DNA of 64,000 nt. Origin: Mikania micrantha. Its lineage: Eukaryota > Streptophyta > Magnoliopsida > Asterales > Asteraceae. The DNA is taken from NCBI GenBank assembly GCA_009363875.1, contig CM018682.1, forward strand, positions 56,752,031 through 56,816,030, written 5' to 3'. This document shows positions 46,101-57,510 of the stretch, piece after piece; within the stretch, counting starts at the first letter, position 1; every line of letters starts with the position of its first letter. Position numbers and translations under genes: made by a program. Below the pieces are notes generated by a model that saw only the letters and a list, made by a program, of their open reading frames with translations, made no database searches and had not been told where the DNA came from.

Positions 46101-47239
46101 AGCACTCAAGTGTCAAACTCTTGGAGATTTGAGCGTTTCTCGCTGTCCAACTTCGATTCTTTGCTCGTGGTGTTCGATCTACTCTCAAACGTTCTTCTAT
46201 TACCTTCGTATCACCCCGGTTGCTGTCGGTTTCGATTGGAAAACCCTAGAATAGGATTCCGCACTATTCTAGTGGCTGTTGAGCAGATTCCTATTGATTT
46301 CGTGTTGTTTTCGAGATCATTCTTGGTCCTACACCTACATTATGTTAAAAGGTTTTTATATGGTTAAGGGTTCGAAAGAACTAAGAAACAATAAGTTGAG
46401 AACAAAGAGAATTCAAGAAAAACAACTAAGTTTGGGACAATGACATCAAGTTGTCACCACCCAACACTTAGAACTTTTCATCACATCAGTATTCAACTTA
46501 GTTATTCAAAGGGATAACTTTAGTTGATAACCGACTCGGGAACAAACGAGATCAATTTTAACAAAGAACTATTCAAGAACTTAATGTCTAACGTAGTTCG
46601 ATATCCAAGTTCTAACAAATTTAATTTATGTTTTCATGAAATAACTTATAATTTTATGAAATGAATTTAAATTATCATAACTTATTTTATAACTTAATAA
46701 GATTTGATAAATAATGATTTACTGAAGAGTTACGATCTTTATTTTATAAATGTTTTGTAAACCAAGTTGAATAATACTTAGTTAAGGATAAGGACTCATA
46801 GAGGGTTGTGGTATATAATACTTAGAAACAATTTTAGTAACACATTAGTAAGTTTATAGGACACTTAGTCACACACCGAGACCAAAACCCTATATACGTC
46901 AACTATAAATACTTATAATATTCGGTCATAATAAATTATATCAGGTATTGAAGCTAAATAATCTACAACCAACGAGAGTGCATATTTCTATTCAATTGCA
47001 TTGCAGCACAGGTGAGTTCATCTGTCCCTTTTCAAAATATTTTGTTTTGCTGCGGGACTGAGAAACATGTCAAATGTTTTATATAAATGCTTTATATAAC
47101 TGTTGTCATGTTTTATGTATTGTTTTACGTTTTGCTAGTTTATAAAATTATTTATAAACTGTTAACTGTTAAATTGTTTATTCATTTTGTTTATGCTAAA
47201 TCTATATGATCTCATCTATAAACTATCATGATTATAAGT

Positions 47240-47520
47240 CATGATTGTATACTTTCTCAAACAGATACTTTCTCAAACAGATACTTTCTCAAATCATTAC
47301 TTATTCAAATTTTCAAATGTATACTTTCTTAAACGTATACTTTATTATACTCAAGAATGCTACTCAAAACTTATACTCGATGCTTTGAAATCAATATTCA
47401 ATACTCAATTGCTTGATGCTCAATTATTCTATACTCAAATACTCTATGTTCAATTACTTTAAGCTCAATTCTTTTATTCAAATGCTCAATACTTTTACTC
47501 AGTATTCAATGCTTGTGATC
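47240..47520 (+). repeat. Low-complexity TACTCAA / ATACTTTCTCAAACAG repeats
   Basis: Three copies of the 16-bp unit ATACTTTCTCAAACAG are followed by a loose array of TACTCAA and GCTCAAT words. The 73-residue frame across it is a repeat artefact. Confidence 0.7.
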
Positions 47521-47984
47521 AATGTTCATAGTGAATACTTATGATCAGTACTCAATAAGCTCTAAAACTTAAACATATTTTCAAGTGAATCTTGGTGGGT
47601 AAACAAGTACATTTGCACATGGTATCAGAAGATCTTAAGACTAAACAATAAGCATAAGGACTTCGTAAGATAGACTGATTGACCCTCTCATACTTGCCTT
47701 CAGTGTTCTTCGTTGTCTGGACTTTGTAGGACAGACTAATTGGCCCTCTCGTACTTACCTTTCAGTGTTCCTCATTGTCCATCCATGTTTTGTAACGGTG
47801 GCTAGGATTATTATGATATTATTAGTAGACTTGTCTCTACTAATGAATATCCTCTAACGACACACCAATGCTGACCGTTACACCCAAGTTGCTTATGTGG
47901 ATTGATACTGAATGCCAAGGCATTCAGTTGTCCTCAGAAGTGAACTCAAAACTGTTTTCGAACTCTAACGATTGTGGTGTTGGT

Positions 47985-48760
47985 AGGGAGTGAAATGCTT
48001 AATCATCACTAATAACAATATCATATGTGGTCCGATATGTGGTGGGCTGGCGGCTGGGCGGGTTGTAGGCTCGACCCTACGTAAGCCCTATACATAAGCA
48101 TATCTGGCCAGATAGGATAGGTGTCATTAGTGAGATTAGGGTTGATGCTCTGGTAGGTTTGTCTGCTGAATTTAAAAGCGGGTGGAACGCTTAATTATCA
48201 TTAACAACAATATGATTATGTGGTTTGGTATGTGGTGGGCTGGCGGTAAGGTTGACCCTACGTATGCCCTATATATAAGCATACTTGGCTGGATAGCATA
48301 GGTGGTTGTTAGTGAGGTTAAGGTTGTCACTTTCGGATTGTTCAAAGATAGACTATTTTCATATTGTCCAAGGTCGTGATTTCAGTGTATGGAATGAAAT
48401 GCTTAATTATCATCAAGAAAAATATACTATGTAGTTCGGTATGTGGTGGGCTGGCGGTAAGCTTGACCCTACGTATGCCCTATATATAAGCATACTTGGC
48501 TGGATAGCATAGGTGGTTGTTAGTGAGGTTAAGGTTGTCACTTTCGGATTGTTCAAAGGTAGACTATTTTCATATTGTCCAAGGTCGTGATTTCAGTGTA
48601 TGGAATGAAATGCTTAATTATCATCAAGAACAATATACTATGTAGTTCGGTATGTGGTGGGCTGGCGGTAAGCTTGACCCTACGTATACCCTGTATATAA
48701 GCATACTTAACTAGATAGGATAGGTGGTTGTTGGTGAGGTTAAGGTTGTCATTCGGTCAG
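47985..48760 (+). repeat. Tandem TATA-palindrome modules in LTR F (about four)
   Basis: Repeated units of roughly 150-215 bp each contain GAAATGCTTAATTATCAT, GGTATGTGGTGGGCTGGCGG, TATGCCCTATATATAAGCATA and a GTGAGGTTAAGGTTGTCA end. The last two full units are nearly identical and about 210-215 bp apart. They lie in the presumed second intron. Confidence 0.83.
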
Positions 48761-49991
48761 GTTTGTCAAATTCATTTTCAACTACTAAACTTGATGAACT
48801 CACCAACCATGTGTTGACTTTGTTTTTCTACATGTTTTCTCAGGTGATGTACATGATTAAGTTAAGGTTCAGGATGCATACTAGGATGACCAGATAGAGG
48901 ACCAAGTATCTTTTGGAAGCACATAGTTTGGTTGTTCTTATGAATCATTTTTGATATCTTGTATAGATGCAAGATAGTAAACTTATGATTCTTTTGTTAG
49001 GTTTACTTAGTTAAATTATCAAACATTGACAATTGTAATTTAACTTTGTAATCCTAGTTTATTAGTATTGTGCTTAATTTATTCTCAAATGTTGATGCTA
49101 TGTATACAATCTGATCATTTTGATTATCACACGATATCGCCCGATGGGACACTCGATCCGGCCCGCCGGCTCGGGGTGTGACAGCTTCCCCTGAAGGGTA
49201 AATCAAACTTGGTGGGTCTGACCGGACCAATAGATCTATCATTGTTTACCATAAAGTTTGTGATCAATGCAAATTCATAACTATGGTTCACCACATGTAA
49301 GACCATTAAACTAAGTTCACATGATTAATAGTTTAAAAATATAGTTTAATAGTTGTAAACATGTTTCACCCTAAAGATAGAAGTGTAAAAAGGGGATATG
49401 AAGACTCACCTTGATATATGAGATAACCTTTGCAACTAAATGATGCCAAGTATGTAGTTCAATAGCATCTAACACAAATGTAATCAACCTAGATAATTCA
49501 ATTATGTTTAGGATAGTGGAACTATGACTTTATATGAAATTTCTTACTACAACTAAGATTGTGTAATTGGATCCCATATGCGAATATTTATAAATTGTTT
49601 TGTTCTTAAAAGGTTTATAGGTATAATCATATTTAAGTCCTTTAAAATTTATGTTTCAAATTGAATATTTATTTAAAGTTTAATTCATATGTAAAAATAA
49701 GCAAATCATCAAATAATGGTTGTTTAATAATAATAATAAACTTTTTTTTTTAAGTTATAAACATTCTTTATAGTTTCACAATTTATTCTTAAATAATATT
49801 ATAGTAGTTTATCTATAAAATTATAAAGTAATTGCTTTAAAAATAAGTTTGATAAAATATTACCATGAACAAATATCTAAATTGAAAATTACAAAATTAA
49901 ATTTAATAAATAATTTCGATAATTAATGTAGTTTCATGCCTTAAATAAAACTCTTGTTTATACTTTATTGTAAAATTTAAATGATTTTTTA

Positions 49992-49995
<4 letters not shown>

Positions 49996-50030
<35 letters not shown>
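49996..50030. repeat. (TA)n microsatellite
   Basis: About 17 uninterrupted TA units. Confidence 0.95.
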
Positions 50031-50032
<2 letters not shown>

Positions 50033-50235
50033 CATAGACAAATTTATAAATTAAAATATTTATTAGTTAATTCTAATAATATAAGTTTTGAAAATAAATA
50101 AACCTTAAGTGTATACAAAATTTTGCATATGTGTGTATTTGTATATAATTTTAAGTTTTTTATTTCAAAATAGCAAGTTTTTTGTTTATAAAAATTTTCT
50201 GTAAAATTAGAATTTTTAAATAATTTGTAATCTGA

Positions 50236-50350
50236 AAGTTATAAAAAAGATGGTTAAAAAGTGGCTCAAACCGCCCCTGGGTCGGGTTCGAACCCGAGAC
50301 CATTAGTTTGAAACACACGAGCCATAACCAGTAGACCAATGGTCTCAGCC
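50236..50350 (-). ncRNA. tRNA-like pol III element (SINE or tRNA relic)
   Basis: On the minus strand an A-box-like TGGTCTACTGGT (50338-50327) and a perfect B-box core GGTTCGAACC (50294-50285) are 32 bp apart, and a TTTTT stop signal lies at 50240-50236. The B-box arm does not fold into a proper T-stem, so it is not a working tRNA. A tRNA-derived SINE head is most likely. I see no target duplication. Confidence 0.45.
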
Positions 50351-50412
50351 GCGTTATACTTCCATTTGAATTAAACTTAACATGGTTCCCTGCGTTTTTC
50401 CCCAATTTCCTT

Positions 50413-50526
50413 TATAAAAACGAAACCCTAGCTTCCTAATTCATCCAATTAGATCGTACTCGATCTCGATTGAATAACCAAATGTTGGGGCTTTTGTTTG
50501 TAATCAAAAGATGGATCTAACAAGGT
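50413..50526 (+). promoter_or_regulatory. Orphan promoter-like patch: TATA box, telo-box, short first exon
   Basis: TATAAAA (50413-50419) is followed at once by the telo-box AAACCCTA (50423-50430), a pairing common in plant translation and ribosomal protein genes. ATGs occur at 50482 (13-codon frame) and 50511, the latter leading in 14 nt to ACAAG|GTATAG, a donor-like site. No matching downstream exon is visible before the retroelements at 51395, so this may be the head of a gene destroyed by insertions, or chance. Confidence 0.35.
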
Positions 50527-51078
50527 ATAGAACACTTACAATCATTTTAGTTTAGGTTGGTTTCAAGCTAACGTACAAAACCACTCGACCGAGAGCTTTT
50601 ATAGACTTGATTCGCGATCTGTAGAGGTTGTGATGGTGTTTCGATTACACAGACTTGTTCATCTACCTCTGATGTGTGTGTGTGTATTTATTTAATTTTG
50701 TTATCATGCTCGTTTATATAGATTTCAGCAATCCCGATTGATTATGAGTTAATAGGCTACGATTTCATAAAGTTTTGATTTTTAAACATTTAATTGATGA
50801 TATATAGCGATCCCTAATTGGAGGATATATACATGGTGATGAGTTTGGGGTTGGGGATGAAGATGGGTTTAAGTTAATGGCAAAAACAGTCCTTCTAAGT
50901 TTTTCTCTTATATCTTACTTTTTCATAATTGTCAGAATAAGTCCCCATAGTTTTATAAAATCTTTTTATAAAATATTATAAACTTGATTAAAATCTTAAA
51001 ACTTGTTTAAATAAGGTATTGATAATGTTTTGTTGTTTGTTATTTTATAAACTAATTTTATAAGCTTTTACAGCTTCA

Positions 51079-51171
<93 letters not shown>

Positions 51172-51238
51172 CATTATCATTATCATTATTGTTGTTAATA
51201 TTATTGTTGTTGTTGTTGTTATTATTATTATTATTGTG
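51079..51238. repeat. Compound (ATT)n / (ATTATC)n / (GTT)n microsatellite
   Basis: TTATTATT units change to ATTATC units, then to TTGTTG and back. The Asn/Asp-rich reading on the minus strand is only the translation of this repeat. Confidence 0.95.
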
Positions 51239-51394
51239 TATATATATACCTATTTTTTTGGTCATGAGTATATATATGTATTATTATTACTATATGTATA
51301 CATGTATATATGTATGTTAATATATTTAAAGAATTCCAACAAAATGACATGTCGAATTTATCATTATTAAAGTGGAATTACATTATTTATCAAA

Positions 51395-52252
51395 ATGTTA
51401 CACTGGTGTTTATAAAACATTAAAAAGAAAAGGGGTTGTACGAAACTCACCTGAAGTGTTGAGTTAGTGGTTACGTGCTGACTTGTGCTCGTAGTTTAGT
51501 TATGCATTAGTTAATATTTTATAAGTTATTTGTGTTTTAATTTGTTTATTACATCTTTCTTAATGTTCAATGTCAAGGACATTGCATCCAAAGTCATTAA
51601 ACTGATATTTAAATCCTTAATTAGTTGTTTTAATTGAATATCATATAATGTATGATAATGTGGGAACATATAATAATTCAGGTTTCTCATACAAGATTGA
51701 TGACTAATTAAATAGGTATTGTTGGTGATTATGTCACTGAAACTGTTTCCAGATGGATTTCTGGCTTAGGAATAGTCTAAACCTTGTTATTGATCATTTA
51801 GGTATCATGAAACATAAGAATGTGATATTAGAATAGGTTTAATAACCATACTCCATATACTAATCGGACTATTAACAATAATATTAGATCATTATTCCAA
51901 TGATTATCTTAATGCATGTCATTAGCTTACAACACATGGATTTAACCAAGCATTTCAAGGAATGATCAAGATAATCACAATCATTGTTATAATCAAATGA
52001 TTAAAACCATTATAATCTATGACATGGTTTCATGATAACTGAGCATTATATCGGATCAAAACAAGGATTTAATTGATAACATATCGAGTTCTTCGTTTCT
52101 AACAATTCCTAGCCATCATCTAAGCCATAATCAACAACAATAACTATTGCATTACGTTCAAAAACTAGATCTAATCCAAACATTATCAAACTAGTAGGAG
52201 AAGTTGAATCATTACCTCTTCTAGCGGATTTTCGGTTTCAAATAACGATCTA
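51395..52252 (-). mobile_element. LTR fragment J (B family)
   Basis: It follows 9250-10110 block by block: AAAAGGGGTTGTACGAAACT, the GTGAGTTTC donor on the minus strand, CAATGTCAA-GACATTGC, ATCATA-AATGTATGATAATG, and GAG|GTAATG near 52215. It is interrupted at 52252 by the 3' LTR of E, so E inserted into it. Confidence 0.8.
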
Positions 52253-52576
52253 TGTCATACCCCGAGCTGGCGAGCTGGATTGACTTTCCCGTTGGGCGGA
52301 ATGGTCCCGGGGCGCGATATCGGGTGATATTCGTAGTGATCAGATTGTTTACATTGCACATGATATAAAGTGAGAAAACACTAAATGATATAGAATTACA
52401 AAGTTAAATTATATCAGTTATGTTCATAATTTGACAATGTAAATCTATCAAAATGAATCATAAACTAGCAATCTTGTAGGGTTTACTGACATTCGCTTCT
52501 AATATTAGAAGTGACAGTTAACCCATTTATAGTGTTCACAATATTGAACGGATAAAGCATTAATGGGACCCATTGT

Positions 52577-53290
52577 GTGTCACACTCCCAAATAGTTTGT
52601 AAATTCATGTAGCGGAAAATGTCATAGTTTGTCTAAAGCAGCTGAATTAAAATATGTTATGCAGCGGAAATAAAAGTGTAAGACACTACGTTGTTTGATA
52701 CAATAACATAAAAATTGTTTTTCAAATGACAAGGATGAATGCATGTGACTCTTGTGCTTGTCCCTTAACGTGCATCCCTATTCGTGCTCGAGCTAGTTAC
52801 CTGAGAATCCATGTTAAGGAAAAGTGTCAACACCAGGTTGGTGAGTTCATAGGTTTTGAAATTCAGTACATAAGCAAAAATAAATATTTGTCATGTGTCA
52901 TGCTGTTTATTAATGTTTGTCCGAGCCCTAGGCTCCAAGTGTCAGTTGCGTCTCTACCGAACTAGACTTGTTTGCTCTTGCCTCCACCATGCCTATCGTA
53001 AAAACAATGGCGATGGGTTGAGATTACACACGTCCTGACCTCCAGTCAGTATTGTCTCCTCGTGGGGTTCGTCACACCCAATAGTACAATCTGAATCTCA
53101 CATCGTTGTATACACATTAATGGTAAGACTGTGCGAGGACTTTGTTATGTACACAACACTTTTTGTTTGTTCCCAATAAACCAACATACACAAAATGTTC
53201 GTACAAATATAGTTTGACTCATACAACATGTATTCTCCCCCTAGTTTGAAAGCTTGTAAAACCGTTAAGAAAGGGGCCGTAACCCGCTCG
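52577..53290 (-). mobile_element. Foreign LTR-like block inside the E 3' LTR
   Basis: It opens TGTCACACTCCC, a different LTR-end style, and includes its own acceptor-like TTCTCAG|GTAAC (minus strand, 52803-52798). It is absent from the E 5' LTR, where about 150 bp of C-like sequence occupies that place. It rejoins the shared sequence at TTCATATAGTTTTAGTATT (53296). Insertion or template switching are both possible. Confidence 0.6.
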
Positions 53291-53339
53291 GTGTTCATAT
53301 AGTTTTAGTATTTTGAAAAATAGTTTTGCAACCTCTTCG

Positions 53340-53995
53340 GTAAAACCTTAACCTCCTTAACATCACCTGTATCAACCAGCTCGGTATGCTTATATATAGG
53401 GAATACCCCTGAGTCGAGCCTACAACCCGCCCAGACGCCATCCCACCACATACTAAGCCACATAGGACATTGCTGTTAATGATAATTAAGCATTTTACCT
53501 ACCATTCAATTCCCATCATAGTTTCAAGCATCATGTTTAGAAGTTTAAGTTATCTAACCAATAGCATTCCCAATTCCCTTCGGTAACAACCTTTATCTCA
53601 TTAACATCACCTGTATCATCCAGCTCGGTATGCTTATATATAGGGCATACCCCTGAGTCGAGCCTACAACCCGCCCAGACACCATCCCACCACATACTAA
53701 GCCACATAGGTAGTTGCTGTTAATGATAATTAAGCATTTTACCTACCATTCAATTCCCATCATAGTTTCAAGCATCATGTTTAGAAGTTTAAGTTATCTA
53801 ACCAATAGCATTCCCAATTCCCTTCGGTAACAACCTTAATCTCATTAACATCACCTGTATCATCCAGCTCGGTATGCTTATATATAGGGCATACCCCTGA
53901 GTCGAGCCTACAACCCGCCCAGACGCCATCCCACCACATACTAAGCCACATAGGACATTGCTGTTAATGATAATTAAGCGTCTTACCTACCTCTC
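53340..53995 (-). repeat. Three tandem TATA-palindrome modules (about 240 bp) in the E 3' LTR
   Basis: Copies begin near 53345, 53588 and 53830. Each holds the inverted repeat with arms GGTATGC and GCATACC around TTATATATAGG (the first copy reads GAATACC), then CCTGAGTCGAGCCTACAACC and CCGCCCAGACGCCATCCC. The E 5' LTR has only two copies. Confidence 0.88.
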
Positions 53996-55804
53996 AATTT
54001 CCATTTTAGAATTTAGATTTCCACAATTTGAAATACCTCTGATTTTCTGAGTTCACCATGCTTACATGATTACCCAAAACACTTGTAGAAATATAATGTT
54101 AAATGTTTAATTAAACTAATAACTAAGCATTTAAATACAACTAAGACATGATGATTGGGCCTTATTTGACTCAATCAATTAGTCTTAGTTGTTGGCGGTT
54201 GTCCAAGTTGTACCCTCTCACATGTGACCCATATCAGGCATGACTCAAAAGGAGCCTATCTGTGTGTGCCGGGATTTTAATGATGCCCATATCAGCTTGA
54301 CCCACTGGTCTACTGTACATGCCGGGACTTTACGGATATCCTTTGATTCTTGATCGTCTGTGATTCTCTTTATTTTGTTTAATAGTTCACGTTATTGCCA
54401 ATATAGCTTGACTACAAGAGTCTACTATTTATGCCAGGATTTTATGTGTGGTACACGTGGTCTTGATTTCCATACAACTGACATCCACCATGACTCAAGC
54501 ATTAATGATTTCATTAGATTTAATGATTTCATTATTTCAATGATTCACACACAACTATGATTTTCTTGATTTGCTTGAGTCTCTTGATTTGGATCTTTAG
54601 AACTTCATGATTTCACATGATTATAGATTTATGAATAAAATCCTTTGATTTACTGATCACCACACTGAATTAGTTTCCATTGCATTTGATCTTTAAATTT
54701 AATTCTTTTGATTCCACTTTGAATTTAGATTCTTGAATTTGAGCTTGATGGACTTAGGGTTTGTTTAGAGTTTTAGAATTTAAGTATTACTCGTAGGAGT
54801 AATTTAATTAACTTGTAGGTTAATTCTGCATAGCAATTACCTAGACAGGAGTCTAGGAGTATAAACAAGCCTATATATGTAAAACATATAATAAATAAAA
54901 GCATTTAAGTAAACTATTTAAATAAAACAGTTTACGCATGCTTCTCAGCCCCGCGTTTTAAAACAAAAATGTTTAGAAAAGGGGCAATGAACTCACCTGT
55001 GTTGCTGTGCAAATGTCTTATCACAAAATGCGCGCTCTTTATTGTAGCTTAAGTTTCTTCAGTTCCTGAGTTGTTTTAAAAGAATTTGAATACGATAAGT
55101 ATACGTATTAGTCGTCGTATCTAAGGTTTGGTCTCAGTGTGCAACTAAGTGTCCTATGTATTAATGTGCTTCTAAGTTTTTATCTAACTAGTCTAACTTA
55201 ATTACCCATTTGTAACCCGAATCCCATAATTCATTATTACAAGTTCTCAACTTAACATGTTTGTAATTTACTTTATTTTAAATCAAATAAAATTTCTAAA
55301 TCATTTATTTTACTTTAATAAGTTCACAAAACATTTTCTTTTATTAAAACATCATTAATTTAATTAAAATGACATTTAACATATGATGGACTTAAGTAAA
55401 GCCCATTGGGCCCACTTCGGCCCGTTGATATCCCTTGATTTCCAATTGTTCACCAAATCAAAATCTTTGGATAATTCAACATATAATATTAAATCATCCA
55501 AGGTAGTTATTCGTATTAAAACCTCTCCTAAAGTTAGTATTAATAATTAAATTAACACTTCATCCCTTAGGATTTTGTTTGATCGTCATGATTGACTCAA
55601 TAACTCTATATCATTATGATGGAGCTTAGTATGCTTCCCATGCACCCACATATCACCATTTAATTTGTGCTCCTTATGTACAATGGTAACCACCTTTGAA
55701 ATACACAAACATGCATGTGCCCATCAACATTCGAGTTCTAACCAACCAAATCCAAACTCAAACATCTCAACAGTTCAATCTTAGCCCTAAGTGTGACCAC
55801 CGAA

Positions 55805-56453
55805 AGATAGGTTCGCTACCCTGAGGTGTTTGAGCATGAAGCTTGGTTTGATCAAGTAACGGTTCTTGAGTTGGCAAACCTTAGGGTTTGGTTTCCCATA
55901 GGTTCGATGATTGCTTAGCGGTCACAAAGGTTCGGGGTCCTTAGGGTTCGGCTGTGCAGGTAGGTTAGTCACCTTTAGGGTTTTCCGATGTACTTGATTC
56001 GGCCAACCCTGCTGTTTAAGGTTCTTGGCTTTTTGGTCTAAGGTTCATGGACATTCTGGTTCATGGTATCTGAAGGTTCGGCTGCTTAGGAGCTCAAAGA
56101 AGATTCCAGGTTCGCGGTCATAACAGGTTCGCTGAAATTGGATGCTTTGGCCAGCATGAGGTTCGCAACTGGCAGGGTTCGGCCCTCATTCACTCTAAGA
56201 GAACCTCATTGGTTCGTGGGTCTAGGTTCGTGGCTTCTAAAGTTCAGCTGATAAAAGGTTCGGCCCTGGTCGCTGGTTCGTGTAATGGTTCGGCCAAGGA
56301 AATCCCTAGGTTCGCTCATGTCAGGTTCGTTGGTCTAGGGTTCGCCAGTGGTAGCCTGATAGTTCGCGAGTCAGAAGGTTAGGCCAGGTGGTTTCGGCCC
56401 TTCGCGAACCTTAACAGCTGTTGCTGTTCATCATCATCATCATCATCATCCAC
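55805..56453 (-). repeat. GGTTCG (minus strand CGAACC) word array in the E 3' LTR, with (CAT)n
   Basis: Some 20 or more GGTTCG words, many as GGTTCGGC or GGTTCGCG, occupy 55810-56415 at irregular spacing. A short (CATCAT)n follows at 56428-56450. The second E LTR has the same array from 63560 on, with a deletion of about 15-30 bp near 63910. Confidence 0.85.
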
Positions 56454-57476
56454 TAACCTAACTTGTTGCAGGTTCCACAAGGGTTTCCCACACTTTCCCT
56501 TAACTCGTTTAACCAAGATGTAATCCAAAAATCATGTAAAACCTACAACCATTTACGCATAAAGTGTCTAGAGGAAAAACTCGAATATAAACCATAAATT
56601 TACCTCGAATTTAATGGGAGAAAACCTAGATCCTTTGTACTTCCGTGATCTTTGTGATGTGGTGGTCGTTTTGACTCCAAGAACTCGTGAATCCAATGAG
56701 AAATAACCAAGAAATCTTAGAGATATGGTGTAGTAACTTTCTAGAGAGAGAGAGTGAAAAACGAAATTGAGAAGGGAAATGTAGGTTGGTGAGGGTGGTT
56801 GTCCAAATAAATAATCCATTAAATGCTTCCAAATTACCCGTTTAGGTTCGGTCTCGTTCGGTTTCGCGTGGTTTTCGTAACGAAACGACCCGACTTATAA
56901 TCTAAGATTTAAGAATTTATTTTAGGTTGTGATTCCTAATAAATTAACTAATATCTTTCGTTTATTTTAAATTTTTTAAATATTAAATTTACTGTTTAAA
57001 ATCGAATCGTACAGTCGTCGCGCGTATTCGTTCGAATCGTCACCCATACGAACACGATGATAACTATACTATTCAATATTGTTTTCTAATTATCGGACAT
57101 TATTCCGAACGTTAAACCTTCAGATATATTCGAATAGATCGTCACCTATACGAATAATCCGTTGATTTAGCATTCACGTAACAACATACGTGCGTTTTAT
57201 TCTATAAAGCCTCACATACGTTTATACATAATAAAATCGTAACAACTAATCACATGATGGTTCTGTGTTGCCAGATAATTATCTGACTGATGAACCATGT
57301 GTACTAAGTTCAGTTTCTCTGAATTGATTCTGAATTCACTATTTGATAACATGAAATGATAACGATATATGATATGAGTATGAAATACACTGAAATGCAT
57401 AAGGTTTGTACCTGATTACTGTTCATGTTACTGTTGAAGATCACTGTTCCGGTACGATTCCGGGACTGATGTTACA

Positions 57477-57490
57477 GTCTCCCCTTGTTA
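57477..57490 (-). other. Element E polypurine tract
   Basis: The minus strand reads TAACAAGGGGAGAC next to the LTR start TGTAACATC, as in C. Confidence 0.8.
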
Positions 57491-57510
57491 AAGAAATTTC
57501 GTCCCGAAAT

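Larger units (their letters stand above)
44516..49183 (+). mobile_element. LTR F (D-like family), plus strand, 5' truncated
   Basis: It starts inside the upstream block (GCGAAACCGAGCGAAACCG) and runs through CT-rich leader, leader box (44759-44776), donor GAG|GTAAAA (44836/44837), two word arrays, acceptor ATCAG|GTATTGAAG (46944/46945), donor CACAG|GTGAGTTC (47011/47012), TACTCAA-type low-complexity DNA, TATA modules, acceptor TTCTCAG|GTGATG (48843/48844) and the end GGTGTGACA (49183). The 5 bp on the outer sides of G and F (AATAA and GCTTC) do not match, so the pair is not one simple insertion. Confidence 0.82.
49184..51394. other. AT-rich low-copy stretch between LTR F and LTR fragment J
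   Basis: No intact gene is seen. It holds a (TA)n microsatellite, a tRNA-like pol III element, a TATA + telo-box patch and a long compound trinucleotide repeat, listed separately. It could be old host intergenic DNA. Confidence 0.5.
52253..57476 (-). mobile_element. Element E 3' LTR (5224 bp)
   Basis: The plus strand runs TGTCATACCCC to GATGTTACA. In its own sense it has GCGAAACCGAAC, leader box (about 56684-56664), donor CGAG|GTAAAT (56604/56603), a CGAACC array, acceptor AACTCAG (55066), exon-like block 55065-54997, donor CACAG|GTGAGTTC, three TATA modules and then a block unlike the other E LTR (52480-53300). 54000-57476 is nearly identical to 61790 onward. Confidence 0.88.

Noticed and set aside
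42769..49183. A DNA transposon with terminal inverted repeats
   Set aside because: The inverted ends are the 3' ends of two gypsy LTRs; there is no transposase and no target duplication.
50262..50345. A functional tRNA gene
   Set aside because: The boxes are present, but the T-arm does not pair properly and no acceptor stem is visible.
51068..51265. Asn/Asp-rich 65-residue protein
   Set aside because: It is a translation of the trinucleotide microsatellite.
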